Assembly (NCBI GenBank): GCA_050249455.1
Contig: JBFWQM010000029.1
Coordinates: 1-30,196 of the forward strand
Direction of reading: 5' to 3'
From: JBFWQM01 sp050249455
GTDB lineage: Bacteria > Pseudomonadota > Alphaproteobacteria > MPNO01 > VGEU01
DNA length: 30,196 bases
Under the pieces are notes generated by a model. The model was given only the letters and a program-made list of their open reading frames with translations, ran no database searches and had not been told where the DNA came from. Positions within the stretch are counted from its first letter, which is position 1, and every line of letters begins with the position of its first letter. Below, piece by piece: positions 22,949 through 29,357 of the stretch. The position numbers and the translations under genes were made by a program.

Positions 22949-23563
22949 GTGCGCCAGGCCAGCGTGAAGCGCACCACCAAGGAAACCGACATCTCGGTGA
23001 CCGTCGATCTCGACGGCACCGGGCGCTACGACGTGGCGACCGGGATTGGCTTCCTCGACCATATGCTGGAGCAGCTGTCGCGCCACAGTCTGCTCGACCT
23101 CGCGGTGCGGGCCAAGGGCGACCTGCACATCGACTACCATCACACGACCGAGGACACCGGCATCGCGGTCGGCCAGGCGGTGGCCGAGGCGCTGGGCGAC
23201 CGGCGCGGCATCGTGCGCTACGGCGCGGCGATGATCCCGATGGACGAGACCCTGACCCGGGTGGCGATCGACCTCTCGGACCGGCCCTATCTGGTGTGGC
23301 GGGTCAATTTCACGCGCCCGAAGCTCGGCGACATGGACACCGAGCTGTTCAAGGAATGGTTCCAGGCGTTCGCCCAGAACGCCGGGGCGACGCTCCACGT
23401 CGAGAACCTCTACGGCGAGAACAACCACCATATCGTCGAGTCCTGCTTCAAGGGCCTGGCGCGGGCGCTGCGCGCCGCCGCGACCGTGGACCCCCGCGCC
23501 GCCGGCGCGATCCCCTCGACCAAGGGCGTGCTGGGCGGCGCCAAGGGGCGGCGCAAGGGCTGA
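22949..23563 (+). CDS. hisB: imidazoleglycerol-phosphate dehydratase
   Basis: 204 aa; sixth step of histidine biosynthesis, a Mn-dependent dehydration to imidazole-acetol phosphate. Metal-binding motifs 'YHHTTEDTGI' (63-72) and 'GENNHHIVESCFKGLARAL' are intact, as is 'GIGFLDHMLEQLSRHS' near the N-terminus. The monofunctional length fits bacteria other than enterics. GTG 22949 is the start, with GAGGAG 6-7 bases upstream; no in-frame ATG is near. First gene of the hisB-DUF2628-hisH-GNAT-hisA-hisF run. Confidence 0.97.
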   Translation: MRQASVKRTTKETDISVTVDLDGTGRYDVATGIGFLDHMLEQLSRHSLLDLAVRAKGDLHIDYHHTTEDTGIAVGQAVAEALGDRRGIVRYGAAMIPMDETLTRVAIDLSDRPYLVWRVNFTRPKLGDMDTELFKEWFQAFAQNAGATLHVENLYGENNHHIVESCFKGLARALRAAATVDPRAAGAIPSTKGVLGGAKGRRKG

Positions 23564-23572
23564 GCGGGCGCG

Positions 23573-23884
23573 ATGCGGGTCTACACCGTCCACTACCGGC
23601 CGCTGTCCACCGCGCCCGACCGCGACGCGGTGCTGGTGAAGGAGGGGTTCTGCTGGCCGGCGTTCCTGGCCGTCCTGGCCGTCGCCGGCGCCGCGCTGGC
23701 CCCGCTCGGCTTTTTCGCCGACGCCGTCGCGCTGGCGCTCGCGGCCTTCGCCGGCGCGGAGGCGAACGACTGGCGGCGCGCCTGGCTCGCGCGCCGCGGC
23801 TATGCCGAGCAGGTGGTGGCGGCGGCCAACCGGTCGGCGGCGCTGCGGCGTTTCGTCGACCTGTCGCCGGCCGCCGGCTGGTGA
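23573..23884 (+). CDS. DUF2628 domain membrane protein
   Basis: 103 aa. 'MRVYTVHYRPLSTAPDRDAVLVKEGFCWPAFLAVLAVAG' followed by two hydrophobic segments (~27-45 and ~47-63) and 'RRGYAEQVVAAANRSAALRRFVDLS'. This is the DUF2628 pattern, commonly sited between hisB and hisH in alphaproteobacteria. Function unknown. Starts 9 bases after the hisB stop; a GC hairpin (GCGGGC 23886-23891 / GCCCGC 23899-23904) follows its stop before hisH. Confidence 0.88.
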   Translation: MRVYTVHYRPLSTAPDRDAVLVKEGFCWPAFLAVLAVAGAALAPLGFFADAVALALAAFAGAEANDWRRAWLARRGYAEQVVAAANRSAALRRFVDLSPAAGW

Positions 23885-23926
23885 GGCGGGCTTGCCCGGC
23901 CCGCGCCCTGGTCCCATAACCACGCC

Positions 23927-24571
23927 ATGACGGTCGCCATCATCGACTACGGCTCGGGCAACCTGCGCTCGGCGGCCAAGGCGTTCGAGCGCGCGGCGCG
24001 CGAGGCGGGGCTGCCCGACGACATCCGCGTGGTCGATGCGCCGGCCGCGGTGCTGGCGGCCGACCGGGTCGTGTTGCCCGGCGTCGGCGCGTTCGCCGAC
24101 TGCATGGCGGGGCTGCGCGCCGTCCCCGGCCTGCTCGACGCGATGGAGGAGGCGGTGGCCGTCCGCGGCCGGCCCTTCCTCGGCATCTGCGTCGGCATGC
24201 AGCTGATGGCGACCCGCGGGCTGGAGCACGGCGCCCACGCCGGGCTCGGCTGGATCGCCGGCGAGGTGCGGCCGCTGGCGCCCGCCGACCCGGCGCTCAA
24301 GATCCCGCACATGGGCTGGAACGAGCTCCTCGTCACGCGGCCTGGGCATCCGGTGCTGGCCGGCCTGCCGGCCGGCGCCCACGCCTATTTTGTCCACGGC
24401 TACGCCATCCATTGCGCTGATGCCGCGGACGAGCTGGCGCGCGTCGACTATGGCGGCCCGGTCACGGCGGTGGTTGGCCGCGCCAACGTGGTCGGCACCC
24501 AGTTCCACCCGGAGAAGAGCCAGGCGACCGGGCAGCGCCTGATCGGCAACTTCCTGCGGTGGCGGCCATGA
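23927..24571 (+). CDS. hisH: imidazole glycerol phosphate synthase, glutaminase subunit HisH
   Basis: 214 aa class I glutamine amidotransferase that supplies ammonia to HisF. Catalytic triad visible: Cys88 in 'FLGICVGMQLM', His194 and Glu196 in 'GTQFHPEKSQ'. 'VAIIDYGSGNLRSAAKAFERA' and 'PHMGWNEL' are family landmarks. Its stop overlaps the start of the GNAT gene (ATGA), so the two are coupled. Confidence 0.97.
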   Translation: MTVAIIDYGSGNLRSAAKAFERAAREAGLPDDIRVVDAPAAVLAADRVVLPGVGAFADCMAGLRAVPGLLDAMEEAVAVRGRPFLGICVGMQLMATRGLEHGAHAGLGWIAGEVRPLAPADPALKIPHMGWNELLVTRPGHPVLAGLPAGAHAYFVHGYAIHCADAADELARVDYGGPVTAVVGRANVVGTQFHPEKSQATGQRLIGNFLRWRP

Positions 24572-25137
24572 CGGATGCGGCGGTCCCCCTTGCCGTCGAG
24601 CGGGTGGAGGCGTTCGGCGGCCGCGACCTCGACGAGCTGTGCGAGGCGGCGGAGACCGCGATCCTCGACGGCGGCGGGTTCGGCTGGCTCAAGCCGCCGC
24701 CGCGCGCGATCCTGGAACGCTTCTGGAAGGGTGTCCTGTTGGTGCCGGAGCGCGAGCTGTTCGTTGCCCGCGTCGACGGCGTCGTCGGCGGCTCGGCCCA
24801 GCTCGTCCGTCCGGCGCGCAACAACGAGGCGCAGGCCTTCGCCGCCACCCTGACCGCCCATTTCGTCGCGCCGTGGGCGCGCGGCCGCGGCCTCGCCCGC
24901 CGGCTCGTCGCGGCGGTGGAGGAACACGCGCGCAAGGCCGGCTTCCACGTCCTCGCGCTCGACGTGCGCGAGACCCAGACGGCGGCGGTCGCGCTCTACG
25001 AATCGATGGGCTTCGTGCGCTGGGGCACCAACCCGCATTACGCGATGGTGGAGAACCGGATGGTCGCCGGCCACTACTACACCAAGGTGCTGAAGGTCCT
25101 GCCGCCGCGCACCCGGCCGAAGGGAGAGACGGCATGA
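24568..25137 (+). CDS. GNAT family N-acetyltransferase embedded in the his operon
   Basis: 189 aa. The acetyl-CoA loop is 'FVAPWARGRGLARRLVAAVEEHARKAGF' (RGRGLA at 105-110), followed by 'LALDVRETQTAAVALYESMGFVRWGTNPHYA', typical of motifs A and B of GNAT enzymes. Substrate unknown. It overlaps hisH upstream and hisA downstream by ATGA on both sides, so it is expressed together with histidine biosynthesis genes; an inferred link is acetylation of an amine near this pathway, but a metabolic connection is not shown by sequence. Confidence 0.9.
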   Translation: MTDAAVPLAVERVEAFGGRDLDELCEAAETAILDGGGFGWLKPPPRAILERFWKGVLLVPERELFVARVDGVVGGSAQLVRPARNNEAQAFAATLTAHFVAPWARGRGLARRLVAAVEEHARKAGFHVLALDVRETQTAAVALYESMGFVRWGTNPHYAMVENRMVAGHYYTKVLKVLPPRTRPKGETA

Positions 25138-25859
25138 TCGTCTACCCCGCCATCGACCTGAAGGACGGCGTGTGCGTGCGCCTGCTGCGCGGCGACATGC
25201 TGCACGCCACCGTGTTCAACAAGGATCCGGCCGACCAGGCGAAGGCGTTCGCCGACGCCGGCTTCCAGTGGCTGCACGTCGTCGACCTCAACGGCGCGGT
25301 CGAGGGGCATCCGGTCAACGGCGCGGCGGTGGCTTCCATCCTGCGGGCCATCGCCATGCCGGTGCAGCTCGGCGGCGGCATCCGCGACGTCGACACCGTC
25401 GCCCGCTGGCTCGACGGCGGCGTGCGCCGCGTCGTGCTCGGCACCGTCGCGCTGTCGAACCCGGAGCTGGTGAAGGAGTCCTGCCGGCGCTATCCAGGCC
25501 AGGTCGCCGTCGGCATCGACGCGCGCGGCGGCAAGGTCGCCGTCGAAGGCTGGGCGCGCACGTCTGAGGTGCGCGCGCTCGACCTCGCGCTCAGGTTCGA
25601 GGATTGCGGCGCGGCGGCGATCATCTTCACCGACATCCACCGCGACGGCGCCATGACCGGCGTCAACATCGAGGCGACGGTCGACCTCGCCTTCGCGCTG
25701 ACCACGCCGGTGATCGCCTCGGGCGGCGTGTCCTCGATCGCCGACGTGATCGAGCTGAAGAAGCACGAGGCGACCGGCATCGAGGGCGTGATCTGCGGCC
25801 GCGCGCTCTACGACGGGCGCATCGACCCGGCCGAGGCGCTGCGCGTGGCGGCGGGCTGA
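25134..25859 (+). CDS. hisA: phosphoribosylformimino-5-aminoimidazole carboxamide ribotide isomerase
   Basis: 241 aa (beta/alpha)8 isomerase; fourth step of histidine synthesis (ProFAR to PRFAR). Catalytic aspartates Asp8 in 'IVYPAIDLKDG' and Asp129 in 'GIDARGGKVAVEGW' are present, with phosphate-binding loops 'LGGGIRD' (79-85) and 'ASGGVSS'. ATG 25134 overlaps the GNAT stop (ATGA). Ends three bases before hisF. Confidence 0.97.
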   Translation: MIVYPAIDLKDGVCVRLLRGDMLHATVFNKDPADQAKAFADAGFQWLHVVDLNGAVEGHPVNGAAVASILRAIAMPVQLGGGIRDVDTVARWLDGGVRRVVLGTVALSNPELVKESCRRYPGQVAVGIDARGGKVAVEGWARTSEVRALDLALRFEDCGAAAIIFTDIHRDGAMTGVNIEATVDLAFALTTPVIASGGVSSIADVIELKKHEATGIEGVICGRALYDGRIDPAEALRVAAG

Positions 25860-25862
25860 GAC

Positions 25863-26636
25863 ATGCTGAAGGTCCGCGTCATCCCCTGCCTCGACGTCAA
25901 GGACGGGCGCACGGTGAAGGGCGTCAACTTCGTCGACCTGGTCGATGCCGGCGACCCGGTGGAGCAGGCGAAGTTCTACGACGCCGAGGGCGCCGACGAG
26001 CTCTGCTTCCTCGACATCACCGCGTCGGCCGAACGGCGCGCCACGCTCTACGACGTCGTCGCGCGCACCGCCGAGCAATGCTTCATCCCGCTCACCGTCG
26101 GCGGCGGCGTGCGGGCGGTGGACGACATTCGCAAGCTGCTGCTCGCCGGCGCCGACAAGGTCTCGATCAACACCGAGGCGGTGCGCCGGCCCGAGTTCGT
26201 GCGCGAGGCGTCGGAGAAGTTCGGCGCGCAATGCATCGTCGTCGCCATCGACGCCAAGGCGACCGCGCCGGGACGGTGGGAGATCTTCACGCACGGCGGG
26301 CGCAACGCGACCGGGATCGAGGCGATCGGCTGGGCCCGGCGCATGGCCGACTACGGCGCCGGCGAGATCCTGCTGACCTCGATGGACCGCGACGGCACGC
26401 GCCAGGGATTCGACCTGCCGCTGACCCGCGCGGTCGCCGACGCGGTGCCGGTGCCGGTGATTGCCTCCGGCGGGGTCGGCACGCTCGACCACCTGGTCGA
26501 CGGGGTGAAGGGCGGCCACGCTTCCGCGGTGCTGGCCGCCTCGATCTTCCATTTCGGGGAATTCCGGATCCGCGACGCCAAGGCGCGGATGGCGGACGCC
26601 GGCCTGCCGATGCGCCTCGACGGTGCGGCGGGCTGA
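25863..26636 (+). CDS. hisF: imidazole glycerol phosphate synthase, cyclase subunit HisF
   Basis: 257 aa; condenses PRFAR with HisH-derived ammonia to make IGP and AICAR. Catalytic Asp11 in 'VIPCLDVKDGRTVKGVNF' and Asp130 in 'VVAIDAKA' are present, with phosphate loops 'TVGGGVRA' (78-85) and 'ASGGVGT'. Length is normal. Its TGA lies inside an 18-bp palindrome that also contains the stop of the reverse-strand gene that follows. Confidence 0.98.
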   Translation: MLKVRVIPCLDVKDGRTVKGVNFVDLVDAGDPVEQAKFYDAEGADELCFLDITASAERRATLYDVVARTAEQCFIPLTVGGGVRAVDDIRKLLLAGADKVSINTEAVRRPEFVREASEKFGAQCIVVAIDAKATAPGRWEIFTHGGRNATGIEAIGWARRMADYGAGEILLTSMDRDGTRQGFDLPLTRAVADAVPVPVIASGGVGTLDHLVDGVKGGHASAVLAASIFHFGEFRIRDAKARMADAGLPMRLDGAAG

Positions 26637-26646
26637 GCTCAGCCCG
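26629..26646. terminator. 18-bp perfect palindrome spanning both convergent stop codons
   Basis: CGGGCTGAGCTCAGCCCG is perfectly self-complementary with its centre between 26637 and 26638. It contains the hisF TGA (26634-26636) on the plus strand and the TGA (26641-26639) of the minus-strand gene. There is no loop and no T-tract, so if it acts as a terminator it needs a 4-base loop opened from the centre; it may be only a consequence of symmetry. Confidence 0.4.
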
Positions 26647-27166
26647 GCTCGACGGTCAGGCCGCGGCGGGCGGCGGCGCGCGACGCCAGCCGGATCGCCG
26701 CGTCGCCGAACACGTCGGCCCGCAGCACGATCGCCTCGTCCATGCCGGCGATGGTCGCCACGTCGCACGGCAGGACGGCGCCGTCGTCCGGGGTCGGCCC
26801 GAACGTGCGCGTGCCGCGGCGCGCCAGCCGAACGCTCCGCACGCCGTCCCATTGCAGCCGCGCGCGGCGCATCGGCGGCCACGGCAGGCCCAGCGCCATC
26901 CGCGGCAGGGTGGCGCGGATGCCGTCCTCTTCGGCGGTCACGCCGGCGGCTGCCAGCGCCCAGCCCAGCACGCCCAGCACCGCGGCCACGGCCAGCCCGG
27001 CGCCGATCCACGGCGCCGCCCAGGCAGTGCCGGCGCAGGCGCCGGCGGACGCGGCCGCCGCGGCGACCGCTGCGGCGGCAATCGCCTGCCGGCGCATCGG
27101 CCGCGCGCGCAGGCGCTGCCGGCGGGGCGACGCGGCTGCAGAAATCCCGGATGTCAGCGTAGTCAT
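26639..27166 (-). CDS. hypothetical membrane protein (small PH-like domain possible)
   Basis: 175 aa. A basic N-terminus (RRQRLRARPMRRQ) precedes two hydrophobic segments (~27-50 and ~52-72), then a soluble part 'GVTAEEDGIRATLPRMALGLPWPPMRRARLQWDGVRSVRLARRGTRTFG...LRADVFGDAAIRLASRAAARRGL' that resembles the bacterial-PH/YdbT style of 'inside-membrane plus strand-rich' proteins, without a secure family match. It is reverse-oriented between hisF and hisE, which are usually adjacent. No strong ribosome-binding site. Function unknown. Confidence 0.65.
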   Translation of the reverse strand: MTTLTSGISAAASPRRQRLRARPMRRQAIAAAAVAAAAASAGACAGTAWAAPWIGAGLAVAAVLGVLGWALAAAGVTAEEDGIRATLPRMALGLPWPPMRRARLQWDGVRSVRLARRGTRTFGPTPDDGAVLPCDVATIAGMDEAIVLRADVFGDAAIRLASRAAARRGLTVEPG

Positions 27167-27167
27167 G

Positions 27168-27213
27168 CGAGCCCGGCTGTCTTTTGCTATTGCCTGGCAT
27201 TCAAGCGGGCTCG
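27168..27213. repeat. 8-bp inverted repeat in the hisE upstream region
   Basis: CGAGCCCG (27168-27175) and CGGGCTCG (27206-27213) are perfect reverse complements separated by 30 bases. They flank an AT-richer stretch, and the right arm abuts TACTAATATTTCG (27214-27226), the best -10-like region for hisE (low confidence). The whole 134-base gap 27167-27300 has no other feature. Confidence 0.45.
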
Positions 27214-27300
27214 TACTAATATTTCGTTAGCCTTATCCGGCAATGTTTCGGCGGAGGAACCCCGGGGCGGGACCGATCCCACTGGCGTGCAGGTGACGAA

Positions 27301-27639
27301 ATGGCGGACGTGGTCGACAGGTCGCAGATTCTCGAACGGCTCTATGCCGCCATCCTGGAGCGCCGGGGCGGCGACCCGACGGTGTCGTACACCGCGAAGC
27401 TGCTCGGCCGCGGCACGTCGAAGATCGCCCAGAAGTTCGGCGAGGAGGCGGTGGAGACCGCGATCGCCGCGGTGGAGCGCGACGCCGAGGCGGTGGTGCG
27501 CGAAAGCGCCGACGTGCTCTATCACCTGATGGTGCTGTGGGCCGACGCGGGCGTGGAGCCCGACGCGGTGTGGGCGGAGCTCAACCGCCGCGAGGGCATC
27601 TCCGGCATCGCCGAGAAGAAGGCGCGCCCGAAACCCTGA
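27301..27639 (+). CDS. hisE: phosphoribosyl-ATP pyrophosphatase
   Basis: 112 aa; second step of histidine synthesis (PR-ATP to PR-AMP). The alpha-helical NTP-pyrophosphatase motifs 'SKIAQKFGEEAVETAIAAVERD' and 'VVRESADVLYHLMVLWADAGV' with the metal-binding acidic residues are present. 'SYTAKLLGRGTSKIAQK' is typical. A GGTGA site lies 5 bases before the ATG. Separated from hisF by a reverse-strand gene, so it must have its own promoter. Confidence 0.96.
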   Translation: MADVVDRSQILERLYAAILERRGGDPTVSYTAKLLGRGTSKIAQKFGEEAVETAIAAVERDAEAVVRESADVLYHLMVLWADAGVEPDAVWAELNRREGISGIAEKKARPKP

Positions 27640-27652
27640 ACCGGGACCCTTG

Positions 27653-28033
27653 ATGGCCTACGATCCGAACAACGTCTTCGCCCGCATCCTGCGCGGCGAG
27701 CTGCCGTGCAAGAAGGTCTACGAGAGCGAGCATGCGCTCGCCTTCCACGACATCAATCCGCAGGCGCCGGTCCACGTCCTGGTGATCCCCAAGGGCGCCT
27801 ACGTCTCGATGGCCGACTTCAGCGCCAGCGCGTCGGACGCGGAGATGGCGGGCTTCGTGCGCGCCATCGGCGAGACCGCGCGCCTCCTCGGCGTGGTCGA
27901 GCCCGGCTACCGCATCCTCGCCAATCACGGCCCGGACTCGCACCAGGAGGTGCCGCACCTCCACGTCCACATCTTCGCCGGCCGCCGCCTCGGCCCGATG
28001 CTCGAAGGCGGGTCGCTGCCGAAGCGGGCGTGA
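27653..28033 (+). CDS. HIT family protein (histidine triad nucleotide hydrolase)
   Basis: 126 aa HINT-type hydrolase of adenosine phosphoramidates or similar nucleotides. N-terminal 'NNVFARILRGELPCKKVYESEHALAFHDINPQAPVHVLVIPK' and the histidine triad 'PHLHVHIFAGR' (101-111; His102, 104, 106) are complete. ATG 27653 is preferred over the TTG at 27650, with GGGA upstream. It follows hisE by 13 bases, a common alphaproteobacterial pairing. Confidence 0.95.
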   Translation: MAYDPNNVFARILRGELPCKKVYESEHALAFHDINPQAPVHVLVIPKGAYVSMADFSASASDAEMAGFVRAIGETARLLGVVEPGYRILANHGPDSHQEVPHLHVHIFAGRRLGPMLEGGSLPKRA

Positions 28034-28061
28034 CGGCGAGATTTCACGTCTTCGACCGCTG

Positions 28062-28235
28062 AGTATGCGCGGGCTCGACCCGCGGCTGTCCGGCTAGGCG
28101 GCCGAGCCACTCATCCCAAAAAATAAGCGGTCATACGCGGACGTGATCCGCGTATCCAGCGCGCGCGGTCAGCGCGCATGGGACGCTTCTGCGCGGCAAT
28201 GCCGCGCTGCTGGATACGCGGGTCGAGCCCGCGTA
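28062..28235. repeat. cluster of interlocked palindromes (REP-like, branched structure)
   Basis: In the 236-base gap 28034-28269: the 17-mer CGCGGGCTCGACCCGCG (28068-28084) recurs inverted at 28217-28233. ATACGCGGA (28133-28141)/TCCGCGTAT (28147-28155) is a hairpin with a 5-base loop. A 13-bp stem CCGCGTATCCAGC (28148-28160)/GCTGGATACGCGG (28209-28221) encloses two more hairpins, GCGCGC (28161-28166)/GCGCGC (28172-28177) and GCGCGGC (28191-28197)/GCCGCGC (28201-28207). A final stem TACGCGGG (28215-28222)/CCCGCGTA (28228-28235) closes it. No ORF is supported here. Confidence 0.85.
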
Positions 28236-28269
28236 CGGCCAAAATTTCCTGCAGCGCCGCCCGCGCCCG

Positions 28270-29247
28270 CTACGTCCGCAGCACGCTCTCGTGGAACAGG
28301 GACTCGACCGGCATCGGCTTGTCGATCAGGCCCTGGTCGGCGCAGTAGCCGATGAAGCGCTCCAGATTGGCGCGGTTGGCGGCCAGGCCCGACGGCCACG
28401 GGTCGTCGCCCAGCGCCGCGCGCTGCGCCTCGTACTCGTTGCGCCCGAAGGCGAGCAGCGAGAAGCCGGGGTCGAGGTAGTATTCGCGGGTCTGGCGCTT
28501 GGCCTCCTCCCACATCGTCATCAGGGCTCGCGGCAAGGCGGGCTCGCGCGCCGCGACCTCGGCCTTGATGCCGATCAGGTGCATGATCGGATACCAGCCG
28601 TTCTTCTTGTGGTAGCGCGCGCATTCGCCCGGCGCGTCGGGGAACAGCCGCGCGATGCGCGCATCCCCGCGCAGCACGCTGTCGGGCGGATGGGGATAGA
28701 TCAGCGCGTCGATCTCGCCCTCCGCCAGCATGTCGCCGATGTCGCGGCCGGCCGGCGCGCGGGTCAGCGACAGGCCGGGGACGTCGATCGGCAGCTCCTC
28801 GGGATGGTGGGCGACCCAGTGGATGCCGCGCCAGTCCACCCCGTACTCGGCCTTCAGGTCGCCCTTGGCCAGCACCGACATCGTCACCTGGAACGCCCAG
28901 ATGCCGACCCGCCGCCCGACCAGGTCGGCGGGCTTGCTGATGCCGGCCTTGGTGTTGACGAAGATGTGGTTCTGGCTGAACAGCCGGCGCGGGAACACCG
29001 GGATGGCGGTGAACGGCTTTCCCTGCGCGCGGGCGATGATGTACGAGGCGAGCGACAGCTCCGCGGCGTCGAACGCCGCCTCGCGCAGCATGCGGCCGTG
29101 GCGGTCGATGCCGTGGCGGCGCGGCGGCACCATGCCGACCTCCAGCGCGCAGACCTCGACGTCGTCGGGGGACGCCACGTTGCCCAGGAAGAAGGGCATG
29201 TGGCGGTCGTACAGCTCCAGCGCCAAGGTGATCGACGTCCGCGCCAT
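28270..29247 (-). CDS. 4,5-dihydroxyphthalate decarboxylase-like / NMT1-fold protein (paralogue 2)
   Basis: 325 aa with no signal peptide; type II periplasmic-binding-protein fold as in Pht5-like decarboxylases. Blocks shared with paralogue 1: 'FDAAELSLASYIIARAQGKP', 'AIPVFPRRLFSQNHIFVNTKAGISKPADLVGRRVGIWAFQVTMSVLAKG', 'KKNGWYPIMHLIGIK' and a C-terminal 'YCADQGLIDKPMPVESLF'. A strong GGGGGAG ribosome-binding site lies about 7 bases before the ATG. It is divergent from a VanA-type oxygenase, and the pair flanks a 10-bp inverted repeat, which suggests co-regulation in catabolism of an aromatic acid; the real substrate is unknown. Confidence 0.86.
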   Translation of the reverse strand: MARTSITLALELYDRHMPFFLGNVASPDDVEVCALEVGMVPPRRHGIDRHGRMLREAAFDAAELSLASYIIARAQGKPFTAIPVFPRRLFSQNHIFVNTKAGISKPADLVGRRVGIWAFQVTMSVLAKGDLKAEYGVDWRGIHWVAHHPEELPIDVPGLSLTRAPAGRDIGDMLAEGEIDALIYPHPPDSVLRGDARIARLFPDAPGECARYHKKNGWYPIMHLIGIKAEVAAREPALPRALMTMWEEAKRQTREYYLDPGFSLLAFGRNEYEAQRAALGDDPWPSGLAANRANLERFIGYCADQGLIDKPMPVESLFHESVLRT

Positions 29248-29270
29248 CGCGCGCTCCCCCCGCTCGGTTA

Positions 29271-29342
29271 TCGTTGGGCGGCAGTATCGGCGCGGCGGCG
29301 CGTTGCATCAAGCCGGCAAAGGTGGTCGAATTCGCCCAACGA
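29271..29342. promoter_or_regulatory. 10-bp inverted repeat in the divergent promoter region
   Basis: TCGTTGGGCG (29271-29280) and CGCCCAACGA (29333-29342) are exact reverse complements 52 bases apart. The left copy is 23 bases from the decarboxylase-like ATG and the right copy 15 bases from the oxygenase ATG, so each sits near one transcription start of the divergent pair. A shared regulator is inferred. Confidence 0.5.
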
Positions 29343-29357
29343 GGACGGGAGGCAACG

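Noticed and set aside
28062..28235. CRISPR array.
   Set aside because: Repeats are inverted and nested rather than direct with regular unique spacers; no cas genes.
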